Shown here: positions 19,090-26,942 of the stretch, in pieces | Layout: every line of letters begins with the position of its first letter | How positions within the stretch are numbered: the first letter of the stretch is position 1 | Program-made: the position numbers and the translations under genes | Notes under the pieces: model-generated | What the model was told of the DNA's origin: nothing | What the model saw: only the letters and a program-made list of their open reading frames with translations | Databases searched by the model: none | Assembly (NCBI GenBank): GCA_945881865.1 | Contig: CAMCVK010000017.1 | Coordinates: 1-53,528 of the forward strand | Reading direction: 5' to 3' | From: Fimbriimonas ginsengisoli Gsoil 348 | GTDB taxonomy: Bacteria > Armatimonadota > Fimbriimonadia > Fimbriimonadales > Fimbriimonadaceae | DNA length: 53,528 nucleotides

Positions 19090-19671
19090 ATGGAACCCAC
19101 CTCGCAACCAAATCACGTGAAGCTTGGCGACGAGCTGGTAGGGACCATCATTAAGCCGATTGGCGGCCGCCGATTCGCATTGAAATGCAGCGGAGCGCCG
19201 AAAGATTGGACGGTGGAGTTGCAGTCGCGGCGCCCCGAAATGGTGGAGCCCGGCAGCCAGGGCATGTTCTGGGTTACCAAGATAACGCCGCTTCACATGA
19301 AGCTTTTGGTGAGTGATGACGACTTTGGTCGGCTGCCGATCAGCGACTCGATGGCCCCCCGCTATCTGGCCGCCCTGAAAGCTCTGTTGGGTACGGGCGC
19401 ACTCGACGGCGACCGGTTGGCAGATGCCCGCAGCATGATTTCTCGCGTTGAGAAGCGCGACCAAGCGGACTGGCTGAGCGTTTGGAAGCTGTTCAGCGAG
19501 CCCACCGCCGGCGATACGCAGGAATTCTCGCAGGCGCTAAACGCCATTCGCAACGCCCGCAAGGAACGCCCGACCGAGTTTGACGGCATGTTGGTCGAGT
19601 TCCGAGAGCGTTACGGCGAGGTGATCGACCTTGCGATCGTCCGCCTAAGCCGAAAGTCCAGCGCTGGCTAA
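19090..19671 (+). CDS. Conserved-looking protein of unknown function
   Basis: The 193-residue cytoplasmic protein is not recognised. The first 80 residues ([20 protein letters not shown], then [11 protein letters not shown]) look like a small beta-barrel of the S1/OB type, ending in [15 protein letters not shown]. The rest is helical and charged. There is no signal peptide or membrane segment. A nucleic-acid-binding role is a guess from the barrel-like start. The ATG at 19090 is preceded by CATAAT at 19078-19083, 6 bases away, and no Shine-Dalgarno, so the mRNA may be leaderless. It diverges from carB-N and precedes the GH28-like gene by 17 bases. Confidence 0.7.
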   Translation: MEPTSQPNHVKLGDELVGTIIKPIGGRRFALKCSGAPKDWTVELQSRRPEMVEPGSQGMFWVTKITPLHMKLLVSDDDFGRLPISDSMAPRYLAALKALLGTGALDGDRLADARSMISRVEKRDQADWLSVWKLFSEPTAGDTQEFSQALNAIRNARKERPTEFDGMLVEFRERYGEVIDLAIVRLSRKSSAG

Positions 19672-19688
19672 GCCGGTATTGTGTAGTG

Positions 19689-20990
19689 ATGCCGGTCCGC
19701 GCCTACCGATTCGCCGCCGAAGCCGCCCGGGCCCCGGGTTGGCGGCTGTTCGCCAACGAGTCTTCGGTTGATGTCTTGCTTTCGGATAGCCATCCGTTCG
19801 CGACTTTTGAGTCTGAAGGTGCGGTCGAAGTTTCAGTGACGACCGGCGAGGCGATTCCGAGCGGTTGCACCGTAGAGCCCCGTCGGCACTGCATCGTTCC
19901 CTCGGTGAGTGGCGAGGCGATCGTTTTTCAGGTTCCGGGACCCGGCCACTACGTTCTGAACGTGCCCGGCAGGCTGAGCTTGTACATTTGGGTGAATCCA
20001 GTTGAGGTCGTCCCTGATCAGCCGAATACACGGCGCTTTGCCGAAGGGACGATTACCGATGTCGGCCAGCTTCGGCTTTCGCCCGGAGAGAATTTGTATT
20101 TGGAGGGCGGCGCCATCCTGCGCGGAGCCATCCGCGCAACTTCGACCGACGGCCTTCGGATTGGCGGTTACGGCATTCTGGACGGCCCGGGCGCCTCTCT
20201 TGCCGATGTTTGGCGTCGACTGATGGTGATCGAAGGCAGCCGCGACGTCGTGGTCGAGAACATCATCATGATTCGACCACGCGGCTGGATGCTGACGCTG
20301 GGCGACTGCGAGAACGTCGTCGTCCGCAACATCAAGCAGATTGGTAGCGTGCTTTCTAGCGATGGTATCGATATTGTGGGTTCGCGCCACGTCCACGTTC
20401 ACGATTGCTTCTTGCGAAACGGGGACGACTGCGTCGTGATCAAGTCGCTGGATCTCCGACGCGAAGACGACATCTTGCTGGACCACACCCGGCCGGTGCA
20501 CGACGTGCTGGTTGAGCGCTGCGAATTGTTGAGCTACTTGGGCGGCAACGGCATCGAGATCGGTTTCGAGCTCTGCTGCGACACCGTCCGAGATATCACG
20601 TTTTCCGATTGCGATATCTTGGCGGTGAACCAGTACGGAGCGGCGATAAGCATCCACAACTCGGACCGAGCCACCGTCGAAAACATCACCTATCGGAACA
20701 TTCGCGTGGAACACTGCTATGACAAGTTGTTTGACCTTCGGGTCGTTCGCAGCCGTTGGTCGCATGACTCCGAGCGCGGGCACATCCGCAACATTCGGTT
20801 CGAGAACATCGACGTTCGCGTTTCTGTATTCAACGAGGGATACACCTCTTCACTAATTGGCGGATTCGATGAGGAGCACCGCGTTAGCGACGTTCACTTT
20901 CAAAACGTTCGGATGAACGGCGAACTAGCCACGAACGGTGACGACATTTGGCTGTTCACTAAGCATGCCGACGCGATCCATTTTCAATAA
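19689..20990 (+). CDS. GH28-like right-handed beta-helix protein (polygalacturonase fold)
   Basis: The 433-residue protein is a pectin-lyase-fold beta-helix: repeated strands such as VVVENI, VVVRNI, VHVHDC, VLVERC, ITFSDCDIL, VENITYRNI and IRNIRFENI. It keeps two GH28 signatures, SSDGID (Asp225, Asp228) and NGDDCVVIKS (Asp246, Asp247). The usual GHG is GNG (GGNGIEIG), so the catalytic-site histidine is missing, and no RIK motif is seen. The substrate may be pectin-like or another glycan. No signal peptide is visible, odd for this family. A GTG at 19686 directly before the ATG is an alternative start. Confidence 0.82.
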   Translation: MPVRAYRFAAEAARAPGWRLFANESSVDVLLSDSHPFATFESEGAVEVSVTTGEAIPSGCTVEPRRHCIVPSVSGEAIVFQVPGPGHYVLNVPGRLSLYIWVNPVEVVPDQPNTRRFAEGTITDVGQLRLSPGENLYLEGGAILRGAIRATSTDGLRIGGYGILDGPGASLADVWRRLMVIEGSRDVVVENIIMIRPRGWMLTLGDCENVVVRNIKQIGSVLSSDGIDIVGSRHVHVHDCFLRNGDDCVVIKSLDLRREDDILLDHTRPVHDVLVERCELLSYLGGNGIEIGFELCCDTVRDITFSDCDILAVNQYGAAISIHNSDRATVENITYRNIRVEHCYDKLFDLRVVRSRWSHDSERGHIRNIRFENIDVRVSVFNEGYTSSLIGGFDEEHRVSDVHFQNVRMNGELATNGDDIWLFTKHADAIHFQ

Positions 20991-20998
20991 CTCACCCC

Positions 20999-21532
20999 AT
21001 GCCAAAAAACCCTGACACCATAACCCCTGCCCAACGCGTTGACCGCTGGAAAAAGATGTGGGGTTCCCTGCGCGTTCTGTCTACCGAAGAAACCGAACTT
21101 GCCTTCGAGGAGTTCTGCGAAGCGCTCGTTCCGCGGCACATGCACAAGAAGTTTTTGCAGCTTTTTGGGGTGCCAAAGGCTCCGTTCGGCAACCGATTTT
21201 TTGCAGAGGAGTCGTCTTACCGCGACTGGGATACCCGGCTATCAACCTTTTTCACCTCCGGCACGGACCACGCGGAGGCGATCGTCATCTACGGCTCGCC
21301 CGATGCCCTCGAGGCGCACTACCTGCGCGGCCAGGTTCGGCGAACCTTGCGCGATATCATCATCGACGACTGGTTCGCCGCCTGCGCGATTGTGCGGGCG
21401 GCCGGAACCGTGCTCTATGTGTTTGTAGAGCCGAAAATGCGGGGCGTCATCGTCCTCTCCCAGAAGGATCCCAACTGGGAAGGCGACGAGCCGGAGGCAT
21501 TGGAACCGGCTCCGGATGAAAACCCAGACTAA
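20999..21532 (+). CDS. Hypothetical protein, 177 residues
   Basis: Not recognised. The protein is soluble and mixed alpha/beta, with aromatic-rich helices near the N-terminus (VDRWKKMWGSL, AFEEFCEALVPRHMHKKF), a middle strand (EAIVIYGSPDALEAHYLRG), hydrophobic strands (IIIDDWFAACAIV, TVLYVFVEP) and an acidic tail rich in Glu and Pro. No cysteine or histidine cluster or nucleotide motif is seen. It begins 8 bases after the GH28-like gene. Its stop overlaps the stop of the convergent trypsin-nuclease gene by 4 bases, so the two share a terminator region. Confidence 0.7.
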   Translation: MPKNPDTITPAQRVDRWKKMWGSLRVLSTEETELAFEEFCEALVPRHMHKKFLQLFGVPKAPFGNRFFAEESSYRDWDTRLSTFFTSGTDHAEAIVIYGSPDALEAHYLRGQVRRTLRDIIIDDWFAACAIVRAAGTVLYVFVEPKMRGVIVLSQKDPNWEGDEPEALEPAPDENPD

Positions 21533-23616
21533 CGAGCTTCCGCCGCCAAAAGCACCTCATCGAATACGACGCCGGTTAGTTCGGTGATTCGCGGCAAAGG
21601 AGTTCGGAACTTGAGGAACTTTGGATCCTCGAAGAGCTCCTTCACCAAGCCGAAGCGGGCAATCACGTCCTCTTGGCTAAACACGAACCCATAGGCTCGG
21701 AGCGCCCCTTCCTGAACGACAACCACTACTTTCCAGAATGAGTTCGGATATTGGATTCGCCCTCGGCTGAAGACCGTATAGGGATCGCTGGCGGCAAGAA
21801 CTGGCCCGGAAAGAATGCTCGCGCGGTTGTTGGCTTTGGCGAGCTCCTTCTTAACGTAGTCCTCGAAGTCGCCCCACACGCCGCGGACGCCAGCCGGTCC
21901 GCCGGAGTCACCGCCGGAGGCTTTATTGAAGGCTTCATGCTGCGGCGTGCAATTGGTCCAGTGGTACGAGTCACCGATCGCAAACTCAATCTCAAGATCG
22001 GTACGGCCCCAGCTATTGTCCTCCCGCTTGACAATGTGGCCTCGATCTACGCGGGTGGCCGGGCGATAGAAGTCGGCATCGGCAATCTCAAGACCGGCCG
22101 GGAGCCGAGGATCTCCCCTCCAGTTCCCGTCGCCAAACGAGCCGCTGCTTCGGCCGCCACGCATTGCCGGTGAGTAGTCCACGTTACTAGCTGCCCAATG
22201 CATCAACCGGCGCATCTTGTTAAACACCAACGAAAAGTGGTGATACTTGAGAACGACGGGCGTTCCGTTCTCGGCAAACAGTTCGGAAGTCCGATCGGCA
22301 GATACGGTCGGCAGTGGAACGCGAAACGCCTCGCCCAGGAAGTTCTCGTCGAAGCCCGGGCGGTTTGCGTAGTCGGGGTCGAATCTGACCGACTTCTCCG
22401 CCGCCGTAACCGGCGCCTCCTCAACCGGGGCCGACGCGGACACAACCGAACCGGCATAGAAGTTGAACGTTGCCGGACCGTTCACCACGATCTGCTGCAC
22501 CACGGTTCCGCCGGTTGCTAACGCGGCGGGCGGCGCTATCGATCGAGCGGACTCGGCCGGGCGCAAAGTCGGCTGGGCGGCGGTAAACAGGTCAAGTGGG
22601 TCGGACGTCGTTTCCATAAATTCTTCTAGTCTTCGCTGGTGGTCTGGGTTGTCTAGCTTCTGCTTTGAAACAAAATTGATGATCGCGCTGATTCGGACGC
22701 CCTCGTTTCCGAGCCACTTCACGTCCTCGTCGGACTCCTCGTTCGGGTCCCAAACGTTTTCGTCGACGTTGAGGATTCGGCCCTCCGAGTCTCGAGCGGG
22801 CACGGCTGAGCGATGTAGCCCGACGAGCTCCCAGTTTTTACTGAGCAGAGGCGACCCGGAGGACCCAGGCTTGGTGTCGGTCTGATAGGTCATCGCGCCG
22901 GCATCCGCAAGCCCGGTGAGGTGATTGTTGGTAAACGCGTAGTGTTTCGGCTCACCCTTCGGGTGCTGGATAATGTTGATCGGGTCACCGACTAAAATCT
23001 TGCCCACAGCAGAGCTCGGTTGGAGCACTCCGAGAGTTGGCAAAGCCCCGGTCTTATCCGTGGTCGCATCCAGCGCAACCAGCGCGAAGTCGAGATCTTT
23101 ATCGGCCAAGAAGAAGACGTCGGGCGCAAAGTCGATGAAGATTCCGGTAGCAATTCCTTGATCCAATCGCTCGTACAAGAAGTTTGCCTGGGCATACCGC
23201 GGCTCGTCGCGCTCGCCAAAGACATGATAGTTAGTGAGGAGCAAGCCCGGATACACGATAAAGCCGGTTGCAACGCCTATCGGCACCATGCCCGCATCCG
23301 CCCTCTGGACGATCCGTGCGACGGCGCGGCCGGCAAGGTGTGCCGCCTGGTCCGGCGGTCGCATCGACCAATCGAGGGAGGGTCCGATCTGCCGCTCCAA
23401 GAGCGCGGGCATAGAACCTGTCGCCAAAGCCGTCTTCGCTGCCGCCAAAGTTGCTTCGCGCGAGTCGAAGCGCCTTCGCCGAAACGCCGATTCTACATTT
23501 GCCCCGGTCGGCTTCGAATCGGTCCCGCCCGGCACACCAAGCGTGGTCCAAGTTTGCTCGGCTGCGTTGAGCCTTTCGAGGCTTTGCTGGGCAATTTTCT
23601 CGGCAAGGGTAGGCAT
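21529..23616 (-). CDS. Trypsin-like protease fused to a DNA/RNA non-specific endonuclease
   Basis: The 695-residue protein has three parts. Residues 1-110 are helical and unassigned, with an Arg cluster (FRRRRF). Residues about 111-320 form a trypsin-like serine protease with an apparent triad: His131 (LLTNYHVF), Asp176 (DLDFALV) and Ser253 (PGSSGSP). A linker with VVQQIVVNGPATFNFYAGS (373-391) follows. Residues about 415-690 are a NUC1-type endonuclease with the DRGH motif at 524-527 (VDRGHIVKRED) and the metal-binding Asn555 in WTNCTPQHEAFN. There is no signal peptide, so it acts in the cytoplasm or exits by another route. The ATG at 23616 has TTGACG-17-TAGGGT ending 7 bases upstream. A protease-gated nuclease, perhaps for defence or programmed death, is inference. 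Confidence 0.88.
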   Translation of the reverse strand: MPTLAEKIAQQSLERLNAAEQTWTTLGVPGGTDSKPTGANVESAFRRRRFDSREATLAAAKTALATGSMPALLERQIGPSLDWSMRPPDQAAHLAGRAVARIVQRADAGMVPIGVATGFIVYPGLLLTNYHVFGERDEPRYAQANFLYERLDQGIATGIFIDFAPDVFFLADKDLDFALVALDATTDKTGALPTLGVLQPSSAVGKILVGDPINIIQHPKGEPKHYAFTNNHLTGLADAGAMTYQTDTKPGSSGSPLLSKNWELVGLHRSAVPARDSEGRILNVDENVWDPNEESDEDVKWLGNEGVRISAIINFVSKQKLDNPDHQRRLEEFMETTSDPLDLFTAAQPTLRPAESARSIAPPAALATGGTVVQQIVVNGPATFNFYAGSVVSASAPVEEAPVTAAEKSVRFDPDYANRPGFDENFLGEAFRVPLPTVSADRTSELFAENGTPVVLKYHHFSLVFNKMRRLMHWAASNVDYSPAMRGGRSSGSFGDGNWRGDPRLPAGLEIADADFYRPATRVDRGHIVKREDNSWGRTDLEIEFAIGDSYHWTNCTPQHEAFNKASGGDSGGPAGVRGVWGDFEDYVKKELAKANNRASILSGPVLAASDPYTVFSRGRIQYPNSFWKVVVVVQEGALRAYGFVFSQEDVIARFGLVKELFEDPKFLKFRTPLPRITELTGVVFDEVLLAAEAR

Positions 23617-23623
23617 GATCAAA

Positions 23624-23652
23624 ACCCTACTCCGGTGAGAAACTTTCGTCAA
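23624..23652 (-). promoter_or_regulatory. Promoter of the trypsin-nuclease gene, possibly leaderless
   Basis: Minus strand TTGACG (23647-23652), a 17-base spacer, then TAGGGT (23624-23629). Only 7 bases (TTTGATC) separate the -10 from the ATG, so transcription would begin at or next to the start codon. The -10 is weak but fits TANNNT. Confidence 0.55.
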
Positions 23653-23749
23653 GAGACTTTTTGTTAAGGTTTCTTCATATTTTGCCGGGCAAACCATAAA
23701 CGCGTTAACGTCAATCGAACCGAGGAGCGGATAGACTCGTCTGACGACG

Positions 23750-25096
23750 ATGACGTTTTTGCGCGGTTACCTAATTTGCCTTGCGACTTTTCTGTGCAGC
23801 ACAATGGGACCGGTGGCAGAGGCGAGGCAGCCGGCAATGAACAATGAACCGGGCAAAGGCATCCAGCGCACCATGCGCCTGCTGGCGACCAGCACGCCGG
23901 CTAAGCGCAACCACGTTCGAATCCTCTTCTACGGCCAGAGCATTACGGAGCAAAGTTGGTCGAAACAGGTTGCCGACAACATCCGAAAGCGTTTTCCCAA
24001 TGCTGATCTTGAGATCGAGAATCGCGCCATCGGTGGGTTTGCCTCGCAATTGCTTCGGCGGACGGCGGAGTATGACCTCTACCCGTTCAATCCCGACCTG
24101 ATGATCTTTCACGTCTACGGCAGTCACATCGACTACGAGACAATCATCCGTAACACGCGCGAACGGACGACCGCCGAAATCCTGATGCAGACCGACCACG
24201 TCACCGCTTGGCCGCCGGCGAACCCAAGCGAGAAGGACGACGAGGGCCTCTGGTGGACGGAGCTGATGAACCACACGTTTCTGCCTGAAATCGCCACGAA
24301 GCACGGCTGCGCGCTGGTCGACGTGCGGACCGGTTGGCTCCAGCATCTTCGGGAGCACAAGCTGGAGCCAAAGGCATTGCTCAAGGATGGCGTCCACCTG
24401 AACGACGCCGGGTGCGATGTGATGGCCAAGCTGGTGTCGGACTATCTGGTTTACCGGCCCGACCTAAATGAACAAAACAAGCGGGTTTCCGACGTCAGCC
24501 TTAAGAACTTGAAGTGGGTGAATAACGAAGCCAAGGTCGCCTTCACCGGTACCGGCGTTGACTTACTGCCGGATGCTAAAGGATTTAGCGGATCACTTAA
24601 TTTTTTGATTGACGGGAAACCGGTGAGCGCCTTTCCCGAAGCTTATGCGTTCACTCGCCCAGACCCGGCACCTTGGTCGCCGCATTTCATCCGCAGAATC
24701 GACCATGCTTCCCCGCTACTAGCCGAAGATTGGACGCTTACGGTAAACGAAGTTTCGAACGAAGGCAAATCTTTTCGTTACTCCGTGAAGGGGTCGGTCA
24801 CGGGTCCCGACGGTGAGGGCAGTAGCGAAGGACCGTTCCGTTCTACCTCCGGACGGCTGCTCATCGACCCCGCCGACTTCTTCAGGAATGGCGAGCTGAA
24901 GGCGGGTTACACCGTTCGCTGGCGGGCCTATCTGATGGGAACCGATCGGTTGAACTCGATCGCCCCGTTCGATCCGTCTCTCGAAAACCCCATCCGCATC
25001 GTTCACGGCCTCAAAGCAGGACCGCACACCCTGACCATCCACCGTTTCGGACCGATTTCTCTCAGCCGACTGAGAATATTTAGCCCACAAAATTAA
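23750..25096 (+). CDS. Secreted SGNH/GDSL-family hydrolase
   Basis: The 448-residue product has an N-terminal signal peptide (about 1-25, hydrophobic LICLATFLCSTMGPVAEA). The SGNH domain follows: block I YGQSIT (Ser64), block II around ENRAIGGFASQLL, block III DLMIFHVYGSHIDYE and block V DGVHLN (Asp213, His216). A C-terminal beta-rich region (about 230-448) may be a carbohydrate-binding or accessory domain (INFLIDGKP-like strands, HGLKAGPHTLTIHRFG). Such enzymes deacetylate polysaccharides or act as lipases. Nearby xylanase and pectinase-like genes suggest a carbohydrate esterase, which is inference. Confidence 0.87.
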   Translation: MTFLRGYLICLATFLCSTMGPVAEARQPAMNNEPGKGIQRTMRLLATSTPAKRNHVRILFYGQSITEQSWSKQVADNIRKRFPNADLEIENRAIGGFASQLLRRTAEYDLYPFNPDLMIFHVYGSHIDYETIIRNTRERTTAEILMQTDHVTAWPPANPSEKDDEGLWWTELMNHTFLPEIATKHGCALVDVRTGWLQHLREHKLEPKALLKDGVHLNDAGCDVMAKLVSDYLVYRPDLNEQNKRVSDVSLKNLKWVNNEAKVAFTGTGVDLLPDAKGFSGSLNFLIDGKPVSAFPEAYAFTRPDPAPWSPHFIRRIDHASPLLAEDWTLTVNEVSNEGKSFRYSVKGSVTGPDGEGSSEGPFRSTSGRLLIDPADFFRNGELKAGYTVRWRAYLMGTDRLNSIAPFDPSLENPIRIVHGLKAGPHTLTIHRFGPISLSRLRIFSPQN

Positions 25097-25144
25097 GGGT
25101 CGATTAAGGCTTTGTGCTCCCTAACTTGTCCATAACAATCCGCA

Positions 25145-25191
25145 GGGAGGCTAACTCGGGCGACGGCTCCATGTCGCCCGGAAACCCTATG
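25145..25191 (+). promoter_or_regulatory. Shine-Dalgarno, hairpin, then start codon of the pilin-like gene
   Basis: A strong GGGAGG (25145-25150) stands 38 bases before the preferred ATG (25189). Between them is a perfect 8-bp hairpin (25157-25164 with 25173-25180, loop of 8). Folding it would bring the ribosome site to roughly normal distance. An in-frame ATG at 25171 lies in the hairpin loop. Confidence 0.5.
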
Positions 25192-26067
25192 AAACGCGCC
25201 TTCACTCTCATCGAGCTGCTCGTCGTCATCGCGATTATCGCCATCCTCGCTGCCATCTTGTTCCCTGTTTTTGCTCAGGCAAAAACAGCCGCGAAGAAGT
25301 CTTCCTCCCTCTCAAACGCCAAGCAACAGGGCCTGGCGCAGTTCATGTACATGGGCGACTACGACGACGCCTTCATCTCCTCCTGGGCGCGTGGTTTTCC
25401 CGGAGACGCCAGCTTTTGGGTTCAGCCATACATGAAGAACCTGCAAATTATCATGGAACCAAACAAGACGGTAAGCACGGCATCGCTGGCCGAGCTTTGC
25501 CGCGACGACGCCTACGGTAGCTATGAAATGTGGGCCGGCGGCCGAGACAACCCAACCGGCGAAACGTACGTCTGGGGCTTTGGAATCAATAAAGGAACCG
25601 CTTGGATGGACGGTACCGGCATTCAAAACGAGAGCTTTAGTCCGCCGAACCGTGGCGAGCAGATTCAAACGACGATCGGCGGCAAGCCCGTGACGGTCAC
25701 CGTTTGGAGCGGCCACAAGGGTCGCGGCGGAAGCAGCGTCGTTAACCCGGCTGAGACGTTCTTCATGGCGAACTCGGGCGAACTTCCCCGCATGAGCATG
25801 CAGCTCGAAGCGATGGTTCCGCCGAACACCCCCGGCGCAACGAACTCGCCGTGTTTCAACGCTTCACACGCCGGCATTCCGTACGCTGGCGGCAACACGT
25901 ACCTGTTTGCCGACGGCCACGTGAAGTGGGAGCAGTATATCAAGACCCCAACCCGAGCCGGTAGCCCGGGCGGCGGACTTCCGCAGGTTTCCACGAACCC
26001 TTGCCGATACAACGCCGACCGCGACCCGAGCGAGAACTTCGAGAACTGCAAGAACGGCTGGAACTAA
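25189..26067 (+). CDS. Type II/IV pseudopilin-like protein with H-X9-DG domain (DUF1559-type)
   Basis: The 292-residue protein has a class III signal: MKRA then FTLIEL, with Glu at +5 of the mature form, and a long hydrophobic helix [20 protein letters not shown]. It is processed by prepilin peptidase. The C-terminal region holds the H-X9-DG motif ([20 protein letters not shown]). Families of such secreted proteins are very numerous in Armatimonadota and Planctomycetota; their roles are mostly unknown. The ATG at 25189 gives the shortest leader; 25171 adds six residues (MSPGNP). The stop is 8 bases from the end of the convergent RAYT-like gene. Confidence 0.92.
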   Translation: MKRAFTLIELLVVIAIIAILAAILFPVFAQAKTAAKKSSSLSNAKQQGLAQFMYMGDYDDAFISSWARGFPGDASFWVQPYMKNLQIIMEPNKTVSTASLAELCRDDAYGSYEMWAGGRDNPTGETYVWGFGINKGTAWMDGTGIQNESFSPPNRGEQIQTTIGGKPVTVTVWSGHKGRGGSSVVNPAETFFMANSGELPRMSMQLEAMVPPNTPGATNSPCFNASHAGIPYAGGNTYLFADGHVKWEQYIKTPTRAGSPGGGLPQVSTNPCRYNADRDPSENFENCKNGWN

Positions 26068-26074
26068 ACTTCCA

Positions 26075-26530
26075 CTAATCAGGGGCGGCCGAAACCCACA
26101 AAAATGGGTAGTCATCGGCCGCCTCCACCAGTTCGGCGGTTACCGGCGAATCCAGAATCGCCAGGAACCGCTCTTCTAGCTCCGTTTCGTCCCGAACGAT
26201 GCGGTCGTAGCTCTCGGCGTAAAACGCCGGAGATTCAAATTTCTTTTCAGCCTTGCGCTTGGCCGCTTCCAGCGGTTTTGCAAACTCCACGGGCCGCCCT
26301 TCACGGTCGAGTCCAACCGTAAACATCATTTCGGTTTGCTCGGGCAAAACGCAGACGATGAGCACGTTCCACTGCTTCCCTTCCGGGCGCATCAATTGCC
26401 CAAGCAGGCCACCGGATTCCACATCGCTAAGCGGCCGCCGGTGGCGAAAAGTGATGTAGTAGGTCACATCGTCGGCGCGCCAATGCGGAAGTCTTCCGTG
26501 CCAGATGGCGAAGTTTTGCCAGCGACTCAA
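26075..26530 (-). CDS. RAYT-like (REP-associated tyrosine transposase) protein lacking the HUH motif
   Basis: The 151-residue protein follows the Y1/RAYT layout: RLPHWRADDVTYYITFRHRRPL at the start, a middle strand VLIVCVLPEQTEMMFTVG, then FYAESYDRIVRDETELEER and SPVTAELVEAADDYPFLW. In active family members the middle motif reads like MPNHVHLL. Here HVH is replaced by QTE, so the metal-binding histidines are gone and transposition is unlikely. It starts with TTG at 26530, two codons after the stop of glnB and in the same reading frame. A domesticated DNA- or RNA-binding role is inference. Confidence 0.8.
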   Translation of the reverse strand: MSRWQNFAIWHGRLPHWRADDVTYYITFRHRRPLSDVESGGLLGQLMRPEGKQWNVLIVCVLPEQTEMMFTVGLDREGRPVEFAKPLEAAKRKAEKKFESPAFYAESYDRIVRDETELEERFLAILDSPVTAELVEAADDYPFLWVSAAPD

Positions 26531-26536
26531 GACGCC

Positions 26537-26878
26537 CTAACGCAGGGCCGAGTCGCCGCGCTCTCCGGTCCGAATCCGAACCGCTTCCAACACTTCGCTG
26601 ATGAAAATCTTGCCGTCGCCAATCTCTCCGGTCTGGCTCGCTTCGACGATGGCCTCCACGGCTTCTTCCAGTTGATCATCGGTTACGACGACATCCACTT
26701 TCAGTTTTGGCAACAGGTTTACGGCGTAGGTACTGCCCCGATATTTATCCGTCCGGCCGAGCTGTCGGCCGTAGCCACGAACCTGCTCGCAACTCATGCC
26801 ACGAACGCCGACTTCCTCAAGCGCCAGCTTCACTTCTTCTAACTTGTTGACGCGAATGTACGCCTCGATGCGTTTCAT
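26537..26878 (-). CDS. glnB: Nitrogen regulatory protein PII
   Basis: The 113-residue product is a full-length PII trimer subunit: MKRIEAYIRVNKLEEVKLAL, GVRGMSCEQVRGYGRQ, the T-loop with Tyr51 (KYRGSTYAV, the uridylylation site), LLPKLKVDVVV and the C-terminal GDGKIFISEVLEAVRIRTGERG. PII senses ATP/ADP and 2-oxoglutarate and controls nitrogen uptake and, in some bacteria, acetyl-CoA carboxylase. An ATG at 26878 gives the exact family start. It diverges from a histidine kinase gene over 64 bases. Its amber stop (TAG) is followed two codons later, in frame, by the RAYT-like gene. No amtB or glutamine synthetase is adjacent. GlnB and GlnK cannot be told apart by sequence alone. Confidence 0.95.
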   Translation of the reverse strand: MKRIEAYIRVNKLEEVKLALEEVGVRGMSCEQVRGYGRQLGRTDKYRGSTYAVNLLPKLKVDVVVTDDQLEEAVEAIVEASQTGEIGDGKIFISEVLEAVRIRTGERGDSALR

Positions 26879-26942
26879 GTCTTTGTTCCGTAACTTTACC
26901 AGTCCGGGGAAAGTTCCGCACGTTCCGTGCGTCTTATCAGGG

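Noticed and set aside
26075-26530. An active transposable element
   Set aside because: The HUH histidines are lost, and no flanking REP-type palindromes were seen in this window.
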